From Galbibacter marinus (lineage in GTDB: Bacteria > Bacteroidota > Bacteroidia > Flavobacteriales > Flavobacteriaceae), in contig NZ_AMSG01000015.1 in NCBI RefSeq assembly GCF_000300875.1, positions 1 through 64,000 of the forward strand: a DNA stretch of 64,000 nt, given 5' to 3'. Shown here piece by piece: positions 24,684-33,008 of the stretch. The notes beneath the pieces were generated by a model. The model saw only the letters and a list, made by a program, of their open reading frames with translations, did no database searches and was not told the DNA's origin. Position numbers and translations under genes: made by a program. Position 1 is the stretch's first letter, and every line of letters starts with the position of its first letter.

Positions 24684-26228
24684 ATGATACTTAATGTAAT
24701 AAAAGATATTGTCAGAGGGTTTTTGGTAGGAATCGTTGTTTTTGTAATTATTACCATAATCTACTATGGCAATGAAGGACAGGTGTCTTTCAATGAGATT
24801 CTATGGTCAAGGTTGATCCTTAGCTTAATTTATACGATCGTTCTCTTTATAGCCAATGCAAGTTTCTTTAGGTGGATCCGAAGACAAAATAAATTTAAAA
24901 TAAATCCAAATACATTATTCTTTATAACATCTTTAGGGGCTGTCCTGTTGAGTTACGCTTGTTTGGTTGTTTTAAATTTTGGGGTTCAATACTTTGTAAA
25001 TGGAGCCACAATAAGAGAGTTCTTAATTCAGGATAGGATGGAATACTATGTAATACCCCTGGCTGTTAGTTTTCTAGTTGGTGTTGCATTTAGTGGATTT
25101 CATTTGTATCGATCTAAACAAGAATCTAAGTTTAAGCAACAGAAATTTATAGCAGGAGAAGCTACTGCTCAGTTTGATGCGCTAAAGAGTCAATTGGATC
25201 CTCATTTTTTATTCAATAGTTTAAATGTGCTCAACAGTTTAATTGAAGAAAACCCAGAGGCTGCTCAAAAGTTCACCACCTTACTCTCCAAGGTGTATCG
25301 TTATGTACTTGAACAAAAATCCAAAGAACTAGTCAGTGTGGAGGAGGAGCTAAACTTTGCCAAAACATATATGACCTTAGTTCGAATGCGATTTGAAAAC
25401 AGCATCGTTTTTGAAATTGCTCAGGATATTAATTTTCAAGCTAAGGTGGTTCCGTGTTCTTTACAGTTGCTTCTTGAAAATGCAATTAAACACAATCAAA
25501 TTACACAAGAATCACCTCTTGTTGTAAAAATTTTTCAAAAGGGGCAGTATTTAGTAGTAACGAATAATAATCAGCCTAAGGCGGTAATTAAACATAGCAT
25601 TGGAGTAGGACTAGTGAATATTAAACAGCGTTATGCTTTATTAACAGCGAGAGATGTAGAGGTAGAGAAATCAGTGTCTAACTTTAGTGTTAAGCTACCG
25701 CTTTTAACCAAACGAGTCAAAATGGAACAAATTCAGGAAATTTATATTGATAAAAAGCGCTATGCAATCGCTAAAAAAAAGATAGAGGATCTCAAAGGAT
25801 TCTATGGAAACCTTACCTCTTATATTTTTGTGATCCCATTTTTAGTTTGGGTGTACTATACTACATATACGGGCTTTCCATGGATTGTTTTCCCAGTTGT
25901 GGGATGGGGTATTGGATTGATCATGCATGGATTAGAGGTGTTCAATTATCATCCTTTTATAAGCAAAGATACCGATAGGGAGAAAGCCAAAAAATTAAAG
26001 GGCTTTTATGCTAACCTTACGGCATATCTTCTAGTGATTCCCTTCTTAGCTTGGATAAACCATATAACAAGTCCAGACTTTACATGGGTTATTTTTCCAA
26101 TTATTGGTTGGGGAATTGGACTCGCTGTTCACGGTATGGAAGTTTATAATTATCATCCTTTCTTAGGCAAAGATTGGGAGGATAAAAAAATGAAAGAGTT
26201 CATGGATAAAGAAAACCAAAATAAATAA
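24684..26228 (+). CDS. LytS-type sensor histidine kinase fused to two 2TM domains
   Basis: The 514-residue protein has four N-terminal transmembrane helices (about 10-30, 40-62, 78-100, 122-142). A histidine-kinase dimerisation segment follows with the phosphoacceptor His174 in LKSQLDPHFLFNS, then a HATPase with the N box LLLENAIKHN and GVGLVNIKQRYALL. Two tandem 2TM-domain repeats come last (KKRYAIAKKKIEDLKGFYGN..., KAKKLKGFYANLTAYLLVIPF...). Met347 in TKRVKMEQIQ looks like the former start of a separate 2TM gene, so the kinase stop was probably lost. A third 2TM gene and a LytTR regulator follow. Confidence 0.85.
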   Translation: MILNVIKDIVRGFLVGIVVFVIITIIYYGNEGQVSFNEILWSRLILSLIYTIVLFIANASFFRWIRRQNKFKINPNTLFFITSLGAVLLSYACLVVLNFGVQYFVNGATIREFLIQDRMEYYVIPLAVSFLVGVAFSGFHLYRSKQESKFKQQKFIAGEATAQFDALKSQLDPHFLFNSLNVLNSLIEENPEAAQKFTTLLSKVYRYVLEQKSKELVSVEEELNFAKTYMTLVRMRFENSIVFEIAQDINFQAKVVPCSLQLLLENAIKHNQITQESPLVVKIFQKGQYLVVTNNNQPKAVIKHSIGVGLVNIKQRYALLTARDVEVEKSVSNFSVKLPLLTKRVKMEQIQEIYIDKKRYAIAKKKIEDLKGFYGNLTSYIFVIPFLVWVYYTTYTGFPWIVFPVVGWGIGLIMHGLEVFNYHPFISKDTDREKAKKLKGFYANLTAYLLVIPFLAWINHITSPDFTWVIFPIIGWGIGLAVHGMEVYNYHPFLGKDWEDKKMKEFMDKENQNK

Positions 26229-26232
26229 TACG

Positions 26233-26541
26233 ATGGAAATAGACGAAAAATATATCAAAGCAAAGGAGCGGGTTAAGGAGTTAAAAAAGTTTTACACTTC
26301 ATTGGCTATTTTTATTGTAGTCAACTTATTCTTGTTGGTGTGTAATTATATGATCAATGGGTTAACCTATCCCTGGTTTTTGTGGATAACGGTATGGTGG
26401 GGTTTTGTAATAGTCGTTCAAGCCTTGAAGTTATTTGGGTTTAATTTGATTTTCTCCAAGGACTGGGAAGAGCGTAAGATTAAGGAATTTATGGAAAGAG
26501 AGGAAACCTACAAAAAGGAATCGGAACATAAATGGGAATAA
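26233..26541 (+). CDS. 2TM domain protein
   Basis: A 102-residue protein with two transmembrane helices (about 25-46 and 56-74) and the conserved flanks AKERVKELKKFYTSLAIF and FSKDWEERKIKEFMER. It is a stand-alone copy of the module repeated twice in the preceding kinase. The gene begins 4 nt after the kinase stop and 55 nt before the LytTR regulator, so all three are probably one operon. The role of 2TM domains is not established. Association with the kinase is inferred from position only. Confidence 0.8.
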   Translation: MEIDEKYIKAKERVKELKKFYTSLAIFIVVNLFLLVCNYMINGLTYPWFLWITVWWGFVIVVQALKLFGFNLIFSKDWEERKIKEFMEREETYKKESEHKWE

Positions 26542-26596
26542 TCTCGTATTAAACTCCAACATTAATTAAAACCAACTAAAGGAATAGATAAATTTT

Positions 26597-27352
26597 ATGA
26601 AAGTAGTAGTTATTGAGGACGAGGCAGCCTCAGCGCGTAGATTAGGCCGAATGTTAGGTAAACTAGGAGTGGAGGTCGATCAGTTACTTCACAATGTCAA
26701 GGAGTCTGTGGAATGGTTTGAAAATAACCAACATCCAGATCTGATTTTTTTAGATATTCAGCTCTCTGATGGCTTGTCCTTTGAAATTTTTGAGACCGTT
26801 CAGATTCATAGCATCATAATCATTACCACAGCCTATGATGAATATGCTCTTAAGGCCTTTAAACTCAATAGTATTGATTACTTGCTTAAACCGATAGATG
26901 AAGAAGAACTGGAAAATGCCGTAGCCAAATACCGCCATTTTAAACCAGATAAAGGCCAGGTCTCTTTAAACTTTGAAGAGGTGAAAAAACTGCTTATCAA
27001 TCCCATTGATAGAGAGTATAAAAAGCGTTTTAGCGTAAATGTGGGACAACGCATCAAGCTCATTTCTATGGATGATATCGTGTGTTTTTACAGTCGAGAT
27101 AAAGGAACCTATCTTCACACCTTAGAGAATCGAAGCTATCTAATGGATAGCACCATGGATGCGATCTATGAAGACCTACAACCAGATCTGTTTTTTCGAA
27201 TTAGCCGAAGCTACATCATAAACATAAACCAAATTGGCGATATTCTCAATTACACCAATAACCGTCTTCGACTAAAGATGAATCATTTAGAAGATGGACA
27301 GGTTATTGTTAGCCGTCAAAGAGTAAAATCCTTTAAAGATTGGTTAGGTTAA
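26597..27352 (+). CDS. LytTR-type response regulator
   Basis: The 251-residue protein has an N-terminal receiver domain with the acidic pocket EDEA (residues 7-10), phosphoacceptor Asp53 in LIFLDIQLSDG and the LLKPIDEEEL segment with the conserved lysine. A C-terminal LytTR DNA-binding domain (about 145-250) carries FSVNVGQRIKLISMDDIVCFYSRDKGTYLHT and RISRSYIININQI. It probably receives phosphate from the upstream kinase and activates genes through direct-repeat operators. No operator could be identified by eye. Confidence 0.92.
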   Translation: MKVVVIEDEAASARRLGRMLGKLGVEVDQLLHNVKESVEWFENNQHPDLIFLDIQLSDGLSFEIFETVQIHSIIIITTAYDEYALKAFKLNSIDYLLKPIDEEELENAVAKYRHFKPDKGQVSLNFEEVKKLLINPIDREYKKRFSVNVGQRIKLISMDDIVCFYSRDKGTYLHTLENRSYLMDSTMDAIYEDLQPDLFFRISRSYIININQIGDILNYTNNRLRLKMNHLEDGQVIVSRQRVKSFKDWLG

Positions 27353-27373
27353 AATTGAATAGCTGTTTTTAAT

Positions 27374-28798
27374 TTAACAGTCACTTAAATGAACCCCTAC
27401 AGCTAATCCTCCTTCTGAGGTTTCTTTGTATTTGGAGTTCATATCTTTAGCGGTCTCCCACATGGTGTTTACTACCATATCCAAAGGTACCTTCACATTC
27501 TTTGGATCGGTATCCAAAGCTAGTTCTGCTGCATTGATAGCCTTGATTGCTCCCATGGAGTTACGCTCGATACACGGTATTTGGACAAGACCTCCAATTG
27601 GATCACAGGTGAGTCCTAAGTGATGTTCCATAGCAATTTCAGCTGCAATTAATACTTGGTCTGGAGTTCCTCCAAGGAGTTCTGTCAAGGCACCTGCTGC
27701 CATTGCAGAGGACACTCCTATTTCTGCTTGACAACCACCCATAGCTGCTGAGATAGTGGCCCCTTTTTTAAAGATGCTCCCAATTTCTCCTGCCACCAAT
27801 AAGAACTTTTTAATTTCTTCAAAACCTGCTTGGTGGTTTTCGATGACCATATAATACATCAAAACAGAAGGGATGACTCCAGCACTGCCATTGGTTGGTG
27901 CGGTTACAACCCTTCCCAAAGAGGCGTTTACTTCATTTACTGCAATGGCAAAACAGCTTACCCATTTTAGAATTTGCCTAAACTTTACTTCGGTTTTACG
28001 AATCACTTCAATCCACTGTGTAGGGGAATCGTATTTCAGATCTCCTTTTAATCGCTCGTGGATATCGAAGGCGCGTCTTCTTACATTGAGACCACCGGGT
28101 AGATTACCTTCAGTGTGGCAACCTAAATACATGCATTCAAGCATGGTGTCCCAAATACGTTTTAATTCGGTGTCGATTTCCTGAACACTTCGAAGTGAGA
28201 GTTCGTTTTTTAATACTATCTCAGAAATCGATTGTTGTTCTGTGTGGCAGAAGTGTAACAGTTCAGTACCCTTTTGAATAGGATAGGGAAACTGCTTTAT
28301 AATGTCTAAGTTGTCCTTTGGATGATAGAGTTCTTCCTTAACTACAAATCCTCCACCTATAGAGTAGTAGGTTTGTTCATAGGTAGTGCCATCATCCAAT
28401 GTGCCCGAAAAACGCATGCCATTGGCATGGAAAGGAAGAAAATCCCTGTGAAAAATCAGGTCTTTCTCAGGGGTAAAATCGATCTTTCTTTCGTTGTTAA
28501 AGTTCAGTTCTAAAGTCTCCTTTATTTTCTTTACAATAGGGTCTATATCTTCAATAGGTACATATTCAGGATCAGTCCCTGAAAGCCCAAGTAAAACTGC
28601 CAAATCAGTGGCATGACCTTTACCTGTTAAAGATAAGGAACCAAACATATGAACCTGAATGCTTGCCACCTTGTGGAATAATTTATCATTTTTTAATTCC
28701 TCTATCCACCGCTGTGCTGCTCGCCAGGGTCCTAAGGTGTGAGAACTAGATGGGCCAACGCCAATTTTTAGCATGTCAAAAATACTGATACACTCCAT
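27374..28798 (-). CDS. sdaA: L-serine ammonia-lyase, single-chain
   Basis: The enzyme deaminates L-serine to pyruvate with a [4Fe-4S] cluster. The chain is 474 residues long. The beta-domain start MECISIFDMLKIGVGPSSSHT holds the serine-binding SSSHT motif. Cluster cysteines are in GGCQAEIGVSSAMAAG, GLTCDPIGGLVQIPCIERNS and probably GCHTEGNLPGG. I use the ATG at 28798, because a GTG start at 28822 would put the coding region over the -7 box at 28822-28829. Confidence 0.92.
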   Translation of the reverse strand: MECISIFDMLKIGVGPSSSHTLGPWRAAQRWIEELKNDKLFHKVASIQVHMFGSLSLTGKGHATDLAVLLGLSGTDPEYVPIEDIDPIVKKIKETLELNFNNERKIDFTPEKDLIFHRDFLPFHANGMRFSGTLDDGTTYEQTYYSIGGGFVVKEELYHPKDNLDIIKQFPYPIQKGTELLHFCHTEQQSISEIVLKNELSLRSVQEIDTELKRIWDTMLECMYLGCHTEGNLPGGLNVRRRAFDIHERLKGDLKYDSPTQWIEVIRKTEVKFRQILKWVSCFAIAVNEVNASLGRVVTAPTNGSAGVIPSVLMYYMVIENHQAGFEEIKKFLLVAGEIGSIFKKGATISAAMGGCQAEIGVSSAMAAGALTELLGGTPDQVLIAAEIAMEHHLGLTCDPIGGLVQIPCIERNSMGAIKAINAAELALDTDPKNVKVPLDMVVNTMWETAKDMNSKYKETSEGGLAVGVHLSDC

Positions 28799-28821
28799 AG
28801 ACGAAAACGTTAAAGTAGCCA

Positions 28822-28829
28822 CAAAGATA
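28822..28829 (-). promoter_or_regulatory. Putative -7 element of sdaA
   Basis: On the minus strand TATCTTTG matches TAnnTTTG and lies 24 nt before the chosen ATG. No -33 TTTG is evident. Confidence 0.4.
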
Positions 28830-29163
28830 CATATACTTATACAAGGTAAAAGTTAATAGATCTAAAATATTTTCGTATAGGAATCCCCAGTGTTTTTGGT
28901 GCTTTAAAGCTTTTAAAGGACTATTGTAAAAACCAGGAGATTGTCACGTTTTTTTTATTTTATCGATATGTTTTCTAACTCTTATTTTGTTTTTGGGTAA
29001 ATGTGGAAAATTCAGTATTAATTTTTGAGGATTTTTGGAATTCTTTACCCTTATTCTAAGAGCTCCTTAAAAGCTATATTTTTCAATTATTTCATAGCCC
29101 TAGTTGCGCAAAACATTTGTATTTTTGTTATCAAACTAGATTAATTATAGAAAATTAACTTTT
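28830..29163. other. Intergenic region between divergent sdaA and lpdA
   Basis: About 330 nt of AT-rich sequence holding the two outward promoters. The lpdA -7 box is TATTTTTG at 29120-29127 with TTG at 29104-29106. I see no additional gene or strong RNA fold. Confidence 0.5.
29104..29127 (+). promoter_or_regulatory. Putative lpdA promoter
   Basis: TATTTTTG (29120-29127) matches TAnnTTTG. The upstream TTG is only 13 nt away, shorter than usual, so the -33 assignment is weak. Confidence 0.4.
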
Positions 29164-30567
29164 ATGAATTCATATGACGTAGCCGTAATCGGCTCTGGAC
29201 CTGGCGGCTATGTAGCTGCAATACGCTGTGCTCAACTTGGAATGAAAACTGCCATTATTGAAAAGTACGATACTCTAGGTGGTACTTGTCTTAATGTAGG
29301 TTGCATCCCCTCAAAGGCACTTTTGGATTCTTCTCATCACTATGAGGAGGCTGTCAAAAATTTTGAAGCTCACGGTATTGAAATTCCTGGTGAAGTAAAG
29401 GTTAATATAGAAAAAATGATTTCTCGTAAACAAGGTGTTGTAGATCAGACCACCAAAGGGATTGAGTTTTTGATGGATAAGAATAAAATTGATGTCTATC
29501 ACGGAGTTGGTAGCTTTAAGGATGCTACGCATATAAGTATTGATAAAGACGGAGAAATTCAAGAAATAGAAGCTAAACGAAGTCTTATTGCCACTGGTTC
29601 TAAGCCGTCGACCTTGCCGTTTATTAAATTGGATAAAGAGCGTATTATTACCTCTACGGAAGCTTTAAAACTAAAAGAAATTCCAAAACATCTTGTCATT
29701 ATCGGTGGTGGCGTGATTGGGTTAGAACTAGGACAGGTGTACAACCGTCTTGGAGCACAGGTTAGTGTCATTGAATATATGGATCGAATTATTCCAACGA
29801 TGGACGGTGGACTTTCTAAAGAGTTACAGCGTTCTTTGAAAAAAGGAGGAATGAAATTCTATACTTCACATAAAGTAAAAGAAGTCACCCGTAAAGCAGA
29901 CAAAGTTTGCGTGAAAGCTGATGATAAAAAAGGAAAAGAAGTGAGCTTTGAAGGTGATTATTGTTTAGTTTCTGTAGGTCGAAGACCTTTCACAGAAGGA
30001 CTAAACCTAGATAAAGCTGGTGTAAAGTTAAATGATAAAGGGCAAGTTGAAGTAAATGAACATCTTCAAACCAATGTTTCTAACATTTATGCAATTGGCG
30101 ATGTTATTAAAGGAGCTATGCTTGCTCATAAAGCTGAGGAAGAAGGGGTTTTTGTTGCTGAAACTTTAGCTGGACAAAAGCCACATATTAATTACAATCT
30201 TATTCCTGGGGTCGTCTATACATGGCCAGAAGTTGCTGCAGTGGGAAAAACAGAAGAGCAATTAAAGGAAGAAGGGGTGAGTTATAAAACGGGACAATTC
30301 CCGATGCGCGCATTAGGGAGAGCTCGTGCAAGCATGGATATTGATGGTTTTGTTAAGGTCTTGGCTGATGAGAAAACCGATGAGGTTCTTGGGATCCATA
30401 TGATCGGAGCAAGAACAGCTGATTTAATTGCTGAAGCAGTTACCGCTATGGAATACAGGGCAAGTGCAGAAGATATCTCAAGAATGAGCCATGCACACCC
30501 AACTTATGCAGAAGCAGTTAAAGAAGCGGCACTTGCAGCTACTGATAATAGAGCCTTACATGTATAA
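29164..30567 (+). CDS. lpdA: Dihydrolipoyl dehydrogenase (E3)
   Basis: E3 reoxidises dihydrolipoamide in 2-oxoacid dehydrogenase and glycine-cleavage complexes. The 467-residue protein has the FAD motif VAVIGSGPGGYVAAIRCAQLG, the redox disulfide GGTCLNVGCIPSKALL and the NAD motif HLVIIGGGVIGLELGQVY. The catalytic His-Glu pair lies in HAHPTYAEAVKEAAL. The length is standard. It is a single gene, ended by the hairpin at 30656-30694, and is not next to E1/E2 genes, so it may serve several complexes. Confidence 0.95.
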   Translation: MNSYDVAVIGSGPGGYVAAIRCAQLGMKTAIIEKYDTLGGTCLNVGCIPSKALLDSSHHYEEAVKNFEAHGIEIPGEVKVNIEKMISRKQGVVDQTTKGIEFLMDKNKIDVYHGVGSFKDATHISIDKDGEIQEIEAKRSLIATGSKPSTLPFIKLDKERIITSTEALKLKEIPKHLVIIGGGVIGLELGQVYNRLGAQVSVIEYMDRIIPTMDGGLSKELQRSLKKGGMKFYTSHKVKEVTRKADKVCVKADDKKGKEVSFEGDYCLVSVGRRPFTEGLNLDKAGVKLNDKGQVEVNEHLQTNVSNIYAIGDVIKGAMLAHKAEEEGVFVAETLAGQKPHINYNLIPGVVYTWPEVAAVGKTEEQLKEEGVSYKTGQFPMRALGRARASMDIDGFVKVLADEKTDEVLGIHMIGARTADLIAEAVTAMEYRASAEDISRMSHAHPTYAEAVKEAALAATDNRALHV

Positions 30568-30655
30568 AGTGATAGTGGGTTAGTTTATTTATAAGCTAAC
30601 TACTAGTTACGAAAATGGAATAAATAAGCACTTTTAAAGTGTTACAAAAAAGAGG

Positions 30656-30694
30656 AGGGGTTGGATTCTTTTAGTAAGGTCACCCCTTTTTTTT
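30656..30694 (+). terminator. Terminator after lpdA
   Basis: AGGGGT (30656-30661) pairs with ACCCCT (30682-30687), followed by a run of eight T. Confidence 0.7.
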
Positions 30695-30850
30695 GGAGTT
30701 TAAACGCCCTTCAAAATCTTGAAGGGGTGAAGAAACAGAAGGTAATAACCTCCTGTGGAAGAATTTTTTAGGTAAGTGTTACATCCGCTCAAAGGAAATC
30801 CATTTGGTTTTGGATCCAGAGATCCTGTGAATTAGCAAAAATGATACCTT

Positions 30851-31738
30851 CTAAAAAATTTCAATAGTAAAGCAGGCGTTGAAGGTTTCTCCTCCAGCAA
30901 GTGTTAAAATCCCTTCCTTTTGCTTAAAATCACCATTGGTATCTGCGTGATCTGTAATACCCAACCACGGTTCAATACATACAAAATTGCCATCTGTTTT
31001 TGCCCATACACCAAGGTAATTAAAATCCTCAAATGATACACTCAATACTTCTCCTTTAATCTTATGTGCTAAACTAACTTTGCGAGATTTTAAATCTTTA
31101 AAAATTAATGCATCATCTTTAAATAATGAATGCTGCAATTCGATAGTGTCCTGATTATTAAAAAAAGGAAGAGTCTCACCGTTTTGCAACCCATTCTCAT
31201 CGATCAAATGACGGTCACTGTTTTCGTTGTATTGAAATTTTAAAACGTAATCGTTGTAATTCTCTTCTGGAGTTAAAGGGCATTTAAATGCTGGGTGACC
31301 ACCTAATGAAAACAACATCTCTTGGTTAGACGTGTGATTTTTAACTTGGTGATGAACCTCCAAGCTTTTTTTCTTTAAAGAGAAGGTGATAATGAACTCG
31401 AATTGAAAAGGGTAGTTTTTAAGTGTTTCATCACTATAAATGTATTGAAGCTGTAAGGTGCTTTTGGAATGCTTAAGTACCTTCAGGTTTTTATTATTTC
31501 GGATAAACCCATGTTTAGGGACACCGTATAGCACCCCATCATAAGTATAAGTGCCGTTTTTTAAAGCACCGATAATAGGAAAAAGCACAGGTGCATGACT
31601 TCCCCAAATATTTGGATCTGCTTGCCAGATATATTCCTTTGAATGGTTGTCCTTTATACTGGAGATCTCGGCTCCAGTATCCTGAATAACTACTGTTAAA
31701 TACTCATTTTGTATGGTATATTCACCTGCTTTTGACAT
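30851..31738 (-). CDS. Aldose 1-epimerase family protein
   Basis: About 295 residues in the galactose mutarotase-like fold. The N-terminal strand EYTIQNEYLTVVIQDTGAEI is followed by the segment ADPNIWGSHAPVLFPIIG, typical of the YeaD/LacX-like branch, then LPFFNNQD. The late CIEPWLGITDHAD motif carries probable catalytic acid residues. This branch often acts on sugar phosphates or modified sugars rather than free galactose. I chose the ATG at 31738 (MSKAGEYT); a longer frame start at 31828 adds a hydrophobic stretch with no family match. Confidence 0.82.
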   Translation of the reverse strand: MSKAGEYTIQNEYLTVVIQDTGAEISSIKDNHSKEYIWQADPNIWGSHAPVLFPIIGALKNGTYTYDGVLYGVPKHGFIRNNKNLKVLKHSKSTLQLQYIYSDETLKNYPFQFEFIITFSLKKKSLEVHHQVKNHTSNQEMLFSLGGHPAFKCPLTPEENYNDYVLKFQYNENSDRHLIDENGLQNGETLPFFNNQDTIELQHSLFKDDALIFKDLKSRKVSLAHKIKGEVLSVSFEDFNYLGVWAKTDGNFVCIEPWLGITDHADTNGDFKQKEGILTLAGGETFNACFTIEIF

Positions 31739-31848
31739 GGAAAAGTATCTATAGAAAATTGAATTGTAAAAGTAAACCTTTGAAGGATCAATGTGAAAAA
31801 AGTTAATTATATTTAACAATAATAACAAAATTAATTAGCTTATAATTC

Positions 31849-32385
31849 ATGAAAAAACTCATTGCTTTTGCAGGAAGTAATTCAAGCACTTCAATAAACT
31901 ATGAACTTGTTAAATATACAGTCTCCTTAATAGATGATTACGATATTCAACTTTTAAATATGGCTAAGGTGGAGTTCCCGATTTTTAGTGAAGATTTGGA
32001 AAGAGAGGAAGGATATAATGAGTCCTTGGTTGAACTAAAAGATGATATCGTCCAGGCCGATGGGGTCATCATAGGTGTTAATGAACACAATGGTAATCCT
32101 TCGGCGTATTTTAAAAACTTAATCGACTGGTTGTCTAGAGTTGATTGCAAATTTTTAATTAATAAACCTATTTTCCTTCTAGGTACTTCCACTGGGGCTA
32201 GGGGAGCGAAGGGCTCTATTGAGGTTACGGAAAAATTACTACCACGATTTGGAGCACTCGTTGAAGACAAATTTTCCTTACCGAATTTTAAAGAGAATTT
32301 TTCGATCAAAAAAGGAGTGATCACTAATGATGAACTAACAGAACAACACAAAGTAGTTTTACAAGCATTCCTAAATAGAGTATAG
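31849..32385 (+). CDS. NADPH-dependent FMN reductase family protein
   Basis: This 178-residue flavodoxin-like protein has the FMN phosphate loop FAGSNSSTSINYELVK and the GVNEHNGNPSAYFKNLIDWLSR segment that binds the isoalloxazine ring. The family includes FMN, azo and quinone reductases, so the substrate is open. It diverges from the epimerase-like gene with a 110-nt gap. A TnpB-type element abuts its stop codon (boundary about 32386), but the reading frame is intact. Confidence 0.85.
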   Translation: MKKLIAFAGSNSSTSINYELVKYTVSLIDDYDIQLLNMAKVEFPIFSEDLEREEGYNESLVELKDDIVQADGVIIGVNEHNGNPSAYFKNLIDWLSRVDCKFLINKPIFLLGTSTGARGAKGSIEVTEKLLPRFGALVEDKFSLPNFKENFSIKKGVITNDELTEQHKVVLQAFLNRV

Positions 32386-32914
32386 TGAACGACTACCCAC
32401 ACGCTAAAGACATGATGGGCTTCGGGCTTCATCGAGTGGTGCTACCGAAGTAGTCTTATTTGAACGCTCCACCTTTGTAAACGACCGTCCCAGCCGATGT
32501 ATTTTTAATCCTTCATTCAGGATATTGATCCTTGCGTTATGATCACGGTCTAAAACGTGTCCGTTTTTACAAGTCCATTGCCTTGTTGAAAGATTCAAAT
32601 GCTCATTTATCCAACCGCAGACGCTACACGTTTTTGAGCTGGGGTAGAACCTATCCACCTTTACAAGTTCCCTTTCAATCTCACAGATCGTACGTAGGCT
32701 CAAATAACAATCTCCTTACTTCATTTGCCAAAAGCATTCCGTTTCTTTGTCGAAACAGTTTTGGCGCAAGCGTACTTTCTGTTCAGAAGGTTAATTCGTT
32801 TTTTCTATTGGTGAAGCATCACCTGAAACAATACGTCAATACATCCTCTCCCAAGGGTAGTGTGTTCCTTACATCCCATCCACGCTAAAGCGATCAATGG
32901 ATTTTACGCTCTGA
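32386..32914 (-). mobile_element. Internally deleted IS200/IS605-type TnpB element with both ends
   Basis: The right end is marked by GTGTGGGTAGTCGTTCAC (minus strand, ending about 32387), which resembles the GGGTAGTTCAC-type ends of TnpB elements. The left end at 32871-32914 has TCCCATCCAC, CTAAAG and CAATGG, matching the left end of the copy at 181-231. Only the last third of tnpB remains between them. The element is about 530 bp, far below the 1.3-1.5 kb expected, so it is a deletion derivative that cannot encode a working protein. Confidence 0.6.
32404..32703 (-). pseudogene. TnpB C-terminal remnant (zinc ribbon and RuvC-III)
   Basis: The frame contains ELVKVDRFYPSSKTCSVCGW, WTCKNGHVLDRDHNARINIL and a C-terminal tail, i.e. 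the TnpB zinc ribbon and the last RuvC catalytic aspartate (DRDHNA). RuvC-I and RuvC-II and the N-terminal domains are missing, and a stop codon lies 17 codons upstream of VDRF. The frame has no credible start codon. This is a dead protein gene. Its 3' end could still make a guide-type RNA, which is not shown. Confidence 0.75.
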
Positions 32915-32940
32915 TTTATAAAATAACTGATGTAACCATA

Positions 32941-32981
32941 AAAAAACAAGACACCCTAATAATAGAGTGCCTTGTTTTTTT
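32941..32981. terminator. Terminator downstream of argH
   Basis: AAAAAACAAG (32941-32950) pairs with CTTGTTTTTT (32971-32980) around a partly paired ACACCC...GAGTGC core. On the minus strand it ends the arginine/proline operon, 28 nt after the argH stop. Confidence 0.75.
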
Positions 32982-33008
32982 AGGTCATTATGGATATGGC
33001 AATTAACC

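Noticed and set aside
31947-32432. A 161-codon minus-strand frame opposite FMN reductase
   Set aside because: Shadow of the reductase codons; the plus-strand gene has clear flavodoxin motifs.
32532-32888. A 118-codon plus-strand frame overlapping the TnpB remnant
   Set aside because: It is the complementary shadow of the zinc-ribbon coding sequence (for example YGSNNN reading opposite the remnant), with no homology seen.
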